Part shown: one piece after another, positions 35,189-47,144 of the stretch
Layout: every line of letters starts with the position of its first letter
How positions within the stretch are numbered: the stretch's first letter is position 1
Assembly (NCBI GenBank): GCA_032622095.1
Contig: CP136061.1
Span: 196,462,935-196,526,934, forward strand
Direction: 5' to 3'
Origin: Siphonodentalium dalli
Lineage: Eukaryota; Mollusca; Scaphopoda; Gadilida; Siphonodentaliidae
DNA length: 64,000 nucleotides
Translations under genes and position numbers: made by a program
Notes under the pieces: model-generated
Database searches by the model: none
What the model saw: the letters and a program-made list of their open reading frames with translations, nothing else
Told to the model about the DNA's origin: nothing

Positions 35189-35389
35189 TCTAATAACTAT
35201 GACTATATATCTGTCGACTATATGAGCCAAAACACACTCCATGCAACGGAAGAACAAGATACGAGCTCTGGATATGAAGTTCCAAGAGATTTGAACCATG
35301 GTCCAGCCCAGGACGATAATCATTCGAACACATGGAAAGAACAAGATACGAGCTATGTAAATGAAGTTTCAAGAGATTTCGTCTCCTAA
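35189..35389 (+). other. In-frame continuation of the tail repeat beyond the stop (66 codons)
   Basis: Immediately after TAA the same frame goes on for 66 codons to TAA 35387-35389. It repeats NNYDYISVDY, EQDTSSGYEVPRDL and then a truncated third unit with SYVNEV (YxNx, Grb2-SH2-like). At the stop, repeat 1 has TTA AAA TCA and repeat 2 has TTA TAA TCT, so one A-to-T change explains it. It could be lost coding sequence, a readthrough extension, an RNA-edited stop, or an allele or assembly error. Confidence 0.75.
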
Positions 35390-35870
35390 AGGCGAAACAA
35401 ATATCAAATCTCGAGATGTACATAACTTTCTGTTGTAACAGTGGCCAGAAAGAGAAAACCGGCGGTTTCATTCGTATATAGCTAGCTACATTATATACAA
35501 ACATTATATACAAAGGAAACTATTTTCAAAAACTTCTATCATTGACTCGGATGGCACCATTAGTAAATTGGTATATACTCAGCACACCCGAATGTGCAGT
35601 TTGAAAATTTCTTTGAATTTTCACTCACCGGTGTCGTAAATTTCGCATTACATATACCAGTAAAACCGTGGAACAGATCATAATTAATGTAGGATTTACT
35701 GACATCAAACAAGCGATTGAATAAACTCTGGCAAATCCTTCCACAATGTTCAGAACAAGATAGGAACATATATTTCTAATAGTGTAGCGCAAATCAGTAA
35801 AGCCTTCCCGAAAGCCAAATTTTTTTTTCAACTCTTAAATTTCAACGAGAATTTGATGAAAGACCAAAAC
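35390..35870. other. Probable receptor 3' UTR and flank
   Basis: No gene. A canonical AATAAA lies at 35720-35725, within plausible 3'-UTR distance of the stop. Confidence 0.4.
35720..35725 (+). promoter_or_regulatory. Candidate poly(A) signal of the receptor gene
   Basis: First AATAAA downstream of the last receptor exon. It lies before the decayed Penelope-like element. Position only; no transcript evidence. Confidence 0.3.
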
Positions 35871-35879
35871 AACTAATTC

Positions 35880-37240
35880 CAACTTCAACTCCACGGTGAA
35901 GAACATTAGAGATAAAAGTAATTTCACAGCAATTTCCTCTTTGTCGGCAAACCAAATTAATAAATTAATTATATTAATTACATTAATAATTTGGGTTCAA
36001 AATCTCCTACCAAGCTCTAGCATAACATATTGCATAAACCTTTGAACTAATAACGTCGGCAAACAGATTAGAAGTTAGAGATTTAGGATAACGGACAGAA
36101 ATTGTCAACCTGCATCCGAGTTTAACTTTGGCCAAAAACCACATCTCTACTCAAACTGGGTTTAACTTTCATTTACGGAATCGTTTAGGGTTCAGACGAG
36201 GAGGAATTCAAAATTCTTCTGAAACTAGATGAAATCAGGATTCCAATGCAGTATCCCTTTTTAACAGGAAGTTTGCGTTAGCTATTTTCTTCCATAATAT
36301 GAATGGCATTAATGCCACTATATTCAAACATATTGATCATGTAATACCCTTAAAATTTGCAAGGAGGTTGAAGCTGGAAAGTCAACTTCCCTCGCAACCC
36401 TCAGAACAAGCAACGAGCAATTAAGGTGTTACGCAACATACCATAACGACCAGTAGGTTCAGATTGTGCATCAGAAAGCTATCATATCTCAGAACACATT
36501 GATTCTGTTCTTCAACCTTTAGAATGTATGCATCCGTCATCTATCACAGAGACATGTCATTTTTTATTACGTTTGAAGTCTGCATGGTTTCAGTCCACAA
36601 GTATACAATTGTAATCACTTGGGATATTGCTAGGTTGTTCACATCAATGCCAGTTAAAGCAGGCATGCGATCAATCGAACCATTTGAAATATATCCGGAC
36701 CCGAATAGACCCACATCGGAAGTATTGCAACTGTTGTAAATTTACCTTAAAGGCAATGATTTTGAATTTAATTATGAATAATGATTTCAAATCCAGGGTG
36801 TCGCAATGGACAAACAGTTCGTTTCCAGCTTGGCGACAATCTCTGCTGCGAAATGGGATAGAGGCGCTTTATCCCAGTGTGACAGAAAACTTTGATTTAA
36901 TTATATATCAACTCATTCGATGGCGACAACAAATAAGAATCTAAGGCTTCAACTATTTTAAGGGCCGCCGTTTCCAAGACAAGGGTACTTAGCCACCAAA
37001 GATATCTTCGAGGCAACTGATACCCATGCCTTTTTGCACAAAGGCTCATTTTCTCATGTATTTATTAATGGCCTCATAAAATCTCAAATCATCTACTTTC
37101 TCAGAATTTGTTCAGATTCACATGATCTTAATAAGGCTTGTAACACAATCTTTCAATCTCTCATTCATCAAAGACTATACTCAATACGCCAACTCAGTAA
37201 AAATAAGTCTATGACTATGATTATTTATTCATAACTCATT
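35880..37240 (+). pseudogene. Decayed Penelope-like retroelement (reverse transcriptase)
   Basis: Translations in shifting + frames give the Penelope-like order: SDCASESYHISEHIDSVLQP and MHPS (36450-36540), WDIARLFTSMPVKAGMRSIE (36618-36690), EVLQLL-x-IYLKGNDFEF then FQIQGVAM (36715-36812), AKWD (about 36857), and then THAFLHKGSF, NGLIKSQII, FLRICSDSHDLNKACNTIFQ (37020-37160). Frames are broken by many stops and indels, and no GIY-YIG endonuclease was recognised. It is inserted shortly after the receptor gene in the same orientation. Long dead by appearance. Confidence 0.75.
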
Positions 37241-37398
37241 GAAATAATATATACAAATTATCTATATATACACAGTGTAATATTATAACATACAATGAAT
37301 ATAACTACACATGTAATAATAATTTGATTTTATGTAGGTTTTGTCTTGTTAACTCTAAACACCTGTTTCTATAAATAATATTATAATTCGTTCATCGT

Positions 37399-37690
37399 TC
37401 ATCGCTCTATTTGTGATGTGATATATGAAGTACAAACATGTGGATGAGGCCAGCGCAGAACCATGATTATTGTTTGTTGTTTATCCAAGAAGTTTTCAAA
37501 TGAATTTGGTAACTGGTCGTGAAAGCAATCATGAGCAAGGAGATTTGAATGCAGAGTATAGTTATCATTGAATTTCAAAATGTCCATAGTTTTAAATATC
37601 GGATCTGTGTGACTATTATATTTTTTGTTTATTATGTGCATTGATTTTTTCTGAAGTTTGAATACTCTATCACTTTTATTCGAGTATAAA
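37399..37690 (-). pseudogene. LINE ORF2 C-terminal remnant (minus strand)
   Basis: The minus-strand frame reads FKLQKKSMHIINKKYNSHT then DPIFKTMDILKFND and HDQLPNSFENF, the usual sequence following the RT of Jockey/CR1-type LINEs (LQK-x-A-x-R-x-I, HT-x-P-x-F-x-x-L-x-I-L). Only this short part remains. It is convergent with the + strand LINE remnant that follows. Confidence 0.65.
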
Positions 37691-37989
37691 ATTCGTCAAG
37701 TTTGATCGACTTCACTTTCTTTTAAACAACAGCACATGAACGACCACACCTTCTCGAACGGAAACGCCAGTCACTGTAAAAATAAGCATTGCGCCATTAA
37801 CAGCAGAAAATATATTCAGAAAGGGAATTTCTTTCAGAGCGAATCCATTCGCACTCAATATATCACCAATCACCACACGGATTGCTGCTCTGCAAATGTA
37901 ATTTATCCCACAGGGTCATATGATAACAAAGAAAGGTTTGCCCGACTCACAAACTTTAATCATGAATGAACAGAAATTAGAACAGGTAG

Positions 37990-39490
37990 CCGAGACATGT
38001 TGGTCTAAACATTATGATTTCATCCATTGCAAATTTACGCTCCTTTTTTGGTCCCATAAGCGACACGTCCCTCAGACGTATATTCAATTTATCATTTACA
38101 AATGGCATTTTCCCCACATCCATGAAAACAGCCAAAGTTATACAAATTTTCAAAAATGGAGACTCGAAATTATTTAATAATTATCGACCAATAAGTATTC
38201 TACCTTCATTTTCAAAGATATTGGAAAAACTTATGTTGAAACGACTAACGTCTTTTTTTAACTAAGTTGGATCTTCTATATGAGCATCAGTACGGTTTTC
38301 GAAAATCGCATACAACAACTCAACCGATTCTACAAAAAAACTAAAACAAGTCACGGAACGAATATCGCAACAACAAGGGACTCTACATTATCAATATGTA
38401 TTGTCTTATCTAAAGCATTTGACACTATTTATCATGACACTCTGCTCTCCAAAATGCAGTCTTACAGCATAAGGGGTATATCCCTGTCTTGGTTTAGAAG
38501 CTACCTCACAAATAGACGTCAATTTGTAGATTTTAATGACCACAAATCCTCATATAAGAGCATTCCATGTGGTGTCCCACACGGATAAGTTCTTGGACCC
38601 ACAATGCTTTTTTTTATACGTCAATGACCTACCCGAAGCCACACGCCTAAATACTCTATCTTTCGCCGATGACACAACTTTATACACTTCCGATTCTAAC
38701 ATGACACGTCTTACCACTAATCAAGGTATGGGGACATGTATCACTGACCAGTAAACTTTTTAAATTACAAAAACGAGCAATACGAGTTATCTGCAGAAAA
38801 AAAGTACAACAGCCACACCAGTCCACTATTCAAATCAGAGCACATCCTAAATTTGAAGAGCTATATAAACCACACGTTTCACTATTTATACATGACTGAC
38901 ATTATAATGCACTACCAAATGCATTTACCTCATATTTCCAAACAACAAGCAGTAGAACGAAACAACGCGGTGACATCGCTTGTCAAACGCCTAAAACATC
39001 ATTTTCCGCCGTACTTCCGGTTTTTTCGTTCGTCAAAATCTGGTCTAGCCTCCACAAAAATCTAAGAAAGCTCACGTCAAGAACCATATTCAAATCTCTT
39101 TTGACCAAATCAACGTTAGAAATGTATCCGTCAAATGTCAAATGTAAGAATACCAAGTGCTATAACTGTAGACAGTTCCGTGCTAACTACAATACTGATT
39201 AATTACCCCCCACAGCCTAATCGACACTCCTGTACTCGTCTAAACTTAAATATGTGTAATTAATATATATTATATACGGACATATAAATATAACTTTATT
39301 AATATACTTGTATATTTGTTCAATGAAATCATCACCTGACTTCTCGTCAATAATTATTATTTATCTGCACTTGGAGGTGACGGGAAAACGGTCCTCGAGA
39401 CCTCGTCATCTCATGCAATATATAGTTATAAATATTGTATTGTATTTTGTATTTAGATAGATTATATTGCAGAATAAAATCATACCATAC
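37990..39490 (+). pseudogene. LINE ORF2 reverse transcriptase remnant with 3' end
   Basis: In shifting + frames: NLSFTNGIFPTSMKTAKVI and NNYRPISILPSFSKILEKL (38075-38240), then FDTIYHDTLLSK and WFRSYLTNRRQ-x-V (38400-38530), IPCGVPHG (38560-38587; motif B, now before a stop), FFYVNDLP and LSFADDT (38610-38680; catalytic ADD box). The text then jumps to KLFKLQKRAIRVI (about 38752) because several hundred bases between palm and C-terminus are deleted. The tail includes GDGGG-free 3' UTR sequence and ends near AATAAAATCATACCATACC at 39474-39495. No frame is intact. Confidence 0.75.
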
Positions 39491-39495
39491 CATAC

Positions 39496-40075
39496 GGATA
39501 CATATATACATATGCTTATTTACGAATCGGTATTCAGGTTTTGTTCATGCAGATAGACTGTTATATATATGGCACCACGCTTGCTACACGTGGGAATAAT
39601 ATGTGTTTACATTTGTGTAGTCATGCGTTGGGGAATTCCAATTTGAACTCGGAATAACCATATATGGGCGTTGTAAACCGCACTCGCACATCCATCAAAC
39701 TGCCAATAAAAAAACATTATTATAGGCCGTTTAAGGCAAATATGATATCGTGATTGGTAATGTTGTGAGTATTTATTGGCAATAAACTAATTTTGATAAC
39801 TAAATCGGCTTTTGATGAAATTATGTTGTTGTTGTTGTTGTGACTGGATGATGCGGGGGACCAACGAATCAGATTATGTATCTTTAAAGGACTTTTTCAT
39901 CTGTAGCCGAGCTTCTTGAAACCAAGGTTACCATTGAAGCATCCAGCTGTGGGGAAGAAACTGTTCAATATTTGATTATATTTGAAAACCACTTACAAGA
40001 CACCATCTATAACATCGCCGCATATGCCAATGTGCCCAGGTGAGATCCAATATAGACTTGACAGCGGCCCATGGT
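39496..40075. other. Intergenic stretch: no gene seen
   Basis: Contains a (GTT)n run at about 39824-39840. No coding or repeat family recognised. Confidence 0.5.
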
Positions 40076-40079
40076 AATT

Positions 40080-40220
40080 AGTTATTGCTCAATCCAATAT
40101 ATGTTGCCAACGTTGGATGGCTGCAGCTGTACTCATTGGAAGAATATAAAACTGTATGCGAGCTCTGTCGTCATGGTGATCCGTATGGAGTGATAGAGGA
40201 ATACGCGTTCTTTGACGAGT
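40080..40220 (+). promoter_or_regulatory. Duplicated promoter/5'-leader segment, copy 1 (TATA box 40145-40150)
   Basis: Shares ATATGTTGCCA-x-CGTTGG, CTGCAGCTG, GTCGT-x-x-TGGTGATCCG and CGTTCTTTGACGAGTTT, in order, with 47495-47616, the segment just before the signal-peptide exon at 47621. It has a clean TATAAA at 40145. After the shared CGAGTTT, however, the sequence diverges and no signal-peptide exon follows. It is probably the orphaned 5' end of a duplicated gene. Confidence 0.55.
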
Positions 40221-40470
40221 TTTAATTATATAACATGCCAGACAATAATCTAGAAAATTTCGAAATTGTTGCCGAAATAAGATTTATGTGGTACTAACCG
40301 GTACTAACTCAATGTGTAATAATTAGATGGTTAATATCCTTCTGCTAATCAGCAAACTTCAAATTCAATTGTCAATGGCGTAATTTCCATTTCGATACAA
40401 CGTCAAATGTCATAATGTCAATGCAGCAGTTAATATAGTCTGGGAGCCAAGAAAGTTTAATTTGATCTAA

Positions 40471-41857
40471 TAGTCCGGGAGCTAATAGGGGTACCCTTGC
40501 ACCCCCCCCTGGGACTTAACTTCACCCCATTTATTTTTTGTTCCTTATTATGTCCTTCAACTTTTAAGCAATGTTAACAAGAAAAAAATGTGGCCGTGTA
40601 GACTCCAGACAAGATGGCGTCCATCATGGCCGCCGTTTTTCAGACCAGACCCTAGGTCAGTTTTATGCAAATTATAGCGGGAAAATCTTGTAAAATGTAT
40701 ACAAATGTATATATTTTCGTGAAACTAAGACATAATGACACTTTTTTGGGTCAAAATTGAAACTCACCATCCAAGATGGCCGCCAAAATGGCCGCCGGAA
40801 GTTGAAAATATGACATTTTTTAACAAATATCTTCTAGATCAATTCATGCTGTTTGGAACTGGTTGAGAAATATGACTTTATTTAGTGTTGGGTATATTAA
40901 CTGATCATTGGAGCAATTAAATATGCAACTAATGGGGTCCTAGCCCCTTCTGATCCCTCAAAAATTCGATTTTATAGAACGCGGTACAAAATTTTACAAA
41001 AAATCACAATTGGGATTGTAGTCATATTTCAAAAAGAAATGAAAAGAACATTGTAATGTAAGTGAGGCATATCATTACCTATAAATATTCCAACTCTCTG
41101 GAACCAAAAATCTTACCTTGGCTCAAAATGGCTGCGAAAATGGCCGCCAAAATATGGAAAATGGTAAATATTGCCCCAGGGTGTCCTGCAATCGCTTACA
41201 AGTTGTGGTTGATGTATACAATTAGCTAATCTGTATTCTATACATTGCATACTAACATATCTGATGCACCATGGATCATTTTTACTATTGTCACCACTGA
41301 CATCACCAAAAATATGGGATTTTTCTCTCACAAACTTGACATAAATATCGGCAAAAATTCACTTTTCAGGGTTCGACCATTTGTTCAAGTAAAATGCAAC
41401 TATCTTTGGTATCAAAGGTATTTATTGTTTTGGTATATCTTAAGTGTGTCACACGGTGGTGTTTAAAGACTAAAATGCTCAAGATGGCTTCCAAATTTGT
41501 AAAAAGTTAAAAGTTAACATATCCCGAACATTATTCTCTGCGTTATCCGAAAAAGATAGCAAATTGTGACTCACTTGGTTATTTTACGTATTAGTTAATT
41601 AACTGACAAATACGTTTTATTATATTTGTCCCAGTTCCGTATGGGGCAAGACAAATTCATTTTAAAGTTGCAGTTTGGAATTTTGCGGAGAACCTCTTTT
41701 GTGATTCTGGCCATATTATTGAAAGGAAATGGGCAGAACTTTGAGACGGAACTGAGATGAACCATCATGATATGTGGGTATTCAGGCCCACTATGATACA
41801 AATTTATCAACTGGATACAGGGTGGAAGCCAAGATGGCAGCCACGGAGTTACTCTAT
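40471..41857 (+). repeat. Left arm of the foldback element
   Basis: It pairs with 44186-45565 on the opposite strand with scattered substitutions and small indels; identity is higher toward the outer end. It contains several AAGATGGC-x-x-CC / AAATGGCCGCC words. Open frames within (for example 41113-41331) have counterparts only by virtue of the repeat and no domain features. Confidence 0.85.
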
Positions 41858-44185
41858 GGTCATAGATGAGGATAATAGGTATACAGGGAGTTATTGTATT
41901 GCCATGAATGATGTGTGGGTATATAGGGAGTCCCCTGTTGGTGACGGTGGGACATATATTTATATATGTTGTGGATGTTTTATCATTGGTGGTGTTTGGG
42001 GAGTAGATGTATGATCATGGATGGCGTGTATATAACTTATGAGTGGCAAGTATGGAACTTATGAGTGGTCGTATGTGCGGGTATTGGTATATCTGGAAGG
42101 GCTCACCATTGGTATTGTGCATATGTATACCTGGATTGACTCTATGGTCATGTGTATGGCGAATAGGTATACATGTAGTGGCTGTATGGTCCATGGTTAG
42201 GTGAATATGTATACAATGAGTGACTGTATGATCGTGAATGTAGTGAATATGTATACATAGAGTGAATTTTTGGTCATGTGTCGGGTGTAGGTGTATACCT
42301 GGTGTTCATGCATGGTGACTCGTGGCTGTATCGTCATTTATGGTATGTACGGGTATAACCAAGTATGGTTGCATGATCAGGTGTACGTGTATAAAGTGGG
42401 TTACTATGTTGGCATTTATGTGGTGTTTATGTACATATGGAGTGACTTGGGTAATGGGTGGGTTGTACATGTGTATCTTGGGTGGCTATCGCTTTCCACA
42501 ATAGCTCAAGGGTATGTTAATCAATAGAGAGGTCATGTCAGAGAGTTTTCCATCTTGATGATGTTTATGTAGATGTGGGACGTTAAGCTGTATACATGTA
42601 TACATGTACACCTGACCCATGACCACGGGTGACAATACAGCCATGCGTCACAATGCAGGCACACCGGGTATACTCCTAAACATGACCCATAACCAGATAG
42701 TCACTCCTTGTATACCCATTCATCTCACCATTGGCCATAAGGTCACCCCCTGTATACCTATTCTCCAAACGCATGGTCAAATAGACAATCAATATCTACA
42801 TCAACACCATAAAGTCATTCCGGTATACATATGCACCTCACCAATGGCCATATAGCCACTCGCTTCATACACACACCCTCACCCATGTCACCTGGTATAC
42901 TCCTTCACCTGACCAATGGCCATATAGTCACCCCGTGTACCTTTTCAAAACATTCATACATCATCATGGCCAATTCTTGTATACATATTCACCTCAACAT
43001 TGGACATGTCACTCCCTGTATCACTATTTGTCACACCATAGCAGAATAGCCACTCAAGATATACTAATACACCCCATCCATGTCAGTATAGTCACTCCAT
43101 GTATGCATATGCACCTCATCCATGGCCATATAGCCAATCGCTATATACTCATATCCCTCGCCCATGACAATAAAGCAACACGTGTGTATGCTGGTATAAC
43201 CTACACATGACCATACCGCCACGAGTCACCAAACAGGAACACCAGGTATACGCCTGACACATGACCATTTAGTCACCCCTGTATAGATGTTCATTACATT
43301 TGTGACCATACAGTCACAACTTGTATACCTACATGTACTCATATCACCATTAACAATACAGTCATTACTTGTATACCTATTCGACACACATAGTCAATTA
43401 ACCACTCGATATACATAATCAGCCCACCCTAGACTATAGATTCACTCCAGGTATACATGTAAACCTCACTAATGGCCATTCATCCCTTCCAGATATACAA
43501 AAAAAACGCACACACGACCACTCAAACACTCCATACTTGCATATACACCTCACACATGACAATTCAGCAATTCACTGCATAATCATACACGCCATCCATG
43601 ATAATACAGCTCAGCCGTATACACCCACAAATGATAATACATCCACGAGATATATAAATATACATCCCACCATTACCACACGGACACTCCCTATATACCC
43701 ACACCCTCGATAATGTCCACCCAGCTTACTCCAGGTATTCATATTCAATCATGACCGTACAGTCATTCCATGTATACCTGTACACATTACCCGTAACCAT
43801 AAAATCACTCCCTATTTATCCACACACCCCATCCATGATCATACAGACAACACATGCACATACCACCCATGACCTTACAGTCACTCCATATATACATAAT
43901 CAACACATAGATGACCATGTAGCTATATCCATACACCACACCAATGACCATACAGGTACACCGGTTGCACCCGTACTGAATATACACAATCATACACCAT
44001 AGAGTCACTCCATGCATACCGATTGACCTCACACCTGACCATGACCTCTCCATGTATACCTAGATGCATCTTACCATGGACAACCCACTCATAACCATAT
44101 AGTCACTCATTGTATACCTACTCACATCAGTCATGACATACAATAACTCCCTGTATACCTATTCACCTCACATATTATCATAGAG
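41858..44185. repeat. Spacer satellite of the foldback, ~55-bp units, orientation flips near 42560-42610
   Basis: Left part (41858-about 42540) has units of the type GGTATAC..GAGTGACTGTATGGTCATG. Right part (about 42610-44185) has the inverse, CATGACCATACAGTCACTCC..GTATACC, repeated some thirty times with drift. The flip point contains GTATACATGTATACATGTAC. Many short open frames in both strands (for example around 42619-43210 and 43751-44053) are by-products of the repeat. Confidence 0.8.
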
Positions 44186-45565
44186 TAACTCCCTGGCTAT
44201 GATCTTTGCATCCACACTGTATCCTGTTGACATTTTATAATAATGGACCAGAATAGCCAAAGATTGTGGTCCATCTCAGTTCTGTATCAAAGTTCTGCCC
44301 ATTTCCTTTCAATAAATGTGGCCAAAATCACAAAAGAGGTTATCGGCAAAATCGCATACTTTAAAATGAATTTGTCATGCCCCATACGGAACTGAGACAA
44401 CCAGACTAGAACATGTAGTTGTCAGTTAATTAACTAACATGTATAATAACCAAGTGAGTCACAATATGCTACCTTTTCGGATAATGCAGAGAATGTTCGG
44501 GATATATGTAAAAAATTAACATTCTACAAATTTGGTTGCCATTTTGGAAGCCATCTTGAGCAATTTAGTCTATAAACACCGTAGTGAAACACATTTAAGA
44601 TAGACCAAAACAATAAACACCTTTCAATCCAAAGATAGTTATATTTTACCTGAAAAAACGGTCCAAACCTGAAAAGTGAATTTTTGCCAATATTTATGTC
44701 AAGTTTTTGAGAGAAAAGTTCAATATGTTTGACGATGTCAGAGGTGACAATAGTAAGAATTAACCATGGTGCATCAGACATGTTAGTATTCAATGTATAG
44801 AATGCAGAATAGCCAATTTTTGTACACCAAACACAACTTGTAAGCGATTGCAGGACACGCTGGTGTAATATTTACCATTTTCCATATTTTGGCGGCCATA
44901 TTGGCAGCCATTTTGAGCCAAAGTAAGAATTTTGGTTCCAGTGATTTGGAATATTAATAGTTAATGATATGCCTCACTTACATTACAAAGTTCTGTTCAT
45001 TTCTTGTTGAAATATGACTAGAATCCCAATTGTGATTTTTTGTGAAATTTTATACCGCATTCTGTAAAATCGAATTTTTGAGGGACCGGAAGGGGTTAGG
45101 ACCCCAATAATTGTATATTTCGTTGCCCCAATGATCAGTTAATATACAAAACACAAAATAAAGTTGCATTACTTAACCAGTTCCAAACAGCATGAATTGA
45201 TCTAGAAGATATTTGGGAAAAAATGTCATATTTTCAACTTCCGGTGGCCATTTTGGCGGCCATCTTGGATGGTGAGTTTCAATTTTGGCCTAAAAAAGTG
45301 TCATTATGTCTTAGCTTCACGAAAATATATACATTTGTATACATTTTACAAGATTTTCCCGCTATAATTTGCATAAAACTTACCTAGGGTCTGGTCTGAA
45401 AAACGGCGGCCATGATGGACGCCATCTTGTCTGGAGTCTACACGGCCACTTTTTATTCTTGTTAACATTGCTTAAAAGTTGAAGGACATAATAAGGAACA
45501 AAATAAATGGGGTGAAGTTAAGTCCCAAGGGGGGTGCAAGGGTACCCCTATTAGCTCCCGGACTA
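44186..45565 (-). repeat. Right arm of the foldback element
   Basis: Inverse copy of 40471-41857. Outer terminus CTCCCGGACTA. It includes the same ATGGCGGCC-type words in inverse form. Confidence 0.85.
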
Positions 45566-45697
45566 TATTGAGTACGAAAGGTTGTCTATGCCTGAATTGT
45601 CAGGACTGGACTGACGGAACAAGCCCGAAATTTAAGTTCCACAATGACATTATAAAGGGGCCAGGTGGCCCAACAGAAACCGAAAGTCATTTGTTAA

Positions 45698-46189
45698 AGG
45701 CACGTGAGGCCTTAATTGTCGGAAATATTCATATTTGTTCCAAACACCGTAAACAGAAAAACATTAAAACGCATACAGTTTCGTTCATATATACCATTTA
45801 CCATCGCGTAAACAGCATGTTACAAATACCTACTATATTTTACCTAAGCAAGAGCCTGATTGGGTTACAGAGGACGGCACAATGCTACTGGCTCATCACA
45901 CACAAATGGCATAAACGCTCTTTATTAGTTCCATATCAGGAATTCACCAACAAAGAACGCTCTTTATATTTACCATCATAATATAAACAAACACCAGAAA
46001 AATTACTTTTTATGCTTTTGTTTACATAACAATGGTTAAACATATGAGAATAACATACTGTTTATGCGATATTTCTTATTTATATACGGACAAAGTCTGT
46101 CTACATTTTGATGTTCTTTCTGTTTGTGGCGGTTTTTGACGGGTGGAAATATTTTCACAGGATACCCACCGCCAAGGCCAACCGTACCT
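45698..46189 (+). mobile_element. TTAA-flanked foldback MITE, copy B
   Basis: 492 bp, left TTAA at 45694-45697; right flank TGAA (46190-46193) looks like a mutated TTAA. Same ends and internal sequence as copy A. Confidence 0.85.
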
Positions 46190-46193
46190 TGAA

Positions 46194-47144
46194 AAGAGCT
46201 TCCGACTTCGTGCATGAATTTAGCTGTTATCACACTTCAATACCATGAAGCGTTTTCTTTGTAAGATTATACAGTTGTTTGTATGACATAACAATTTGTA
46301 ATACGACCCTGCCTAACTATGCTTAAAAGCCATGTCCTGATTGGCCAGTGGCCCGAGTTACCATGGCTATCTCGTTCCAGTTTTGTGGTACAATTCTACT
46401 TTTTCCAATTGTACCACGAAAAAATCGGTTTATTCAGATCGCCGCACGCGACTTTTCCCGTCTTTTCTAACTCCGCGCAAACGGGGCATCAACGGAGTAC
46501 ACCCGCACCCGTAACTCTTTGAATTAATTTGCTACATCTTGACAATCTTGCGAATTTTCTAGCGATTTTTCGCTTGAAACCAGTTTGGTTGCCAATGAAT
46601 ATGGTCCAAATGATGTTATTATATACTGATATATGTTACGACCAAAGAAAGTTACTTAATAAGTATATTAAATGACAAAATAAATCCATGGGGCCGGGCT
46701 GTGCATTCGTCGATTCGAATCTCGATCATATTCGATATTTCGGAATCAAGTTGAAAATGAAAGCGCTTGTTCACCAGTACAGAAGGGGAATAAGATTAGT
46801 TTAGTAAACTAGATCATTTAGATCGCTTTGTGTAAGGAAAATGGTCCATAGTCGATGATAATATTCATGTTGTCCCAACAACGTTCAACACAGAAATGAC
46901 AGCAATCGTATTTCCTGTACAATTTAAATGAAAGACACGGGCGCCGCTGAAAACACATCGTTTTTTAGCCAATCATAACGATTATTCACGCAAACAAATT
47001 ACTGGAGTACTCCATGCAAAGAATCTAGTACGCCCAATACGAATTACACCACGAAATGTTTTCTCACCTGAGACCGAAAAAGCGCAGTATTTCGTTGACT
47101 ATTCAGTCGAATTGTGACCATAAACTTTCAGTCGTATTACAAAA
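46194..47144. other. Intergenic stretch: no gene seen
   Basis: Holds a small hairpin TTTTGTGGTACAATT / AATTGTACCACGAAAA at about 46380-46425. No coding region supported. Confidence 0.5.

Larger units (their letters stand above)
40471..45565. mobile_element. Giant foldback element, 5.1 kb, with ~1.38-kb inverted arms
   Basis: The left arm (40471 to about 41857) and right arm (about 44186 to 45565) are inverted copies over their whole length. The outer ends TAGTCCGGGAGCTAATAGGG and CCCTATTAGCTCCCGGACTA are exact inverses. Inner landmarks such as CAGACCAGACCCTAGG-x-x-AG and TTGTAAGCGATTGCAGGACA correspond on the opposite strand. The spacer (41858-44185) is an array of about 55-bp units, itself inverted. 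Flanking TA may be the target duplication. No transposase frame. The structure matches Foldback-type non-autonomous elements. Confidence 0.88.

Noticed and set aside
42291-44053. Several 60-90-residue frames rich in Tyr/Cys/Trp or His/Thr
   Set aside because: They follow the 55-bp satellite and appear in both strands; they carry the repeat, not protein domains.
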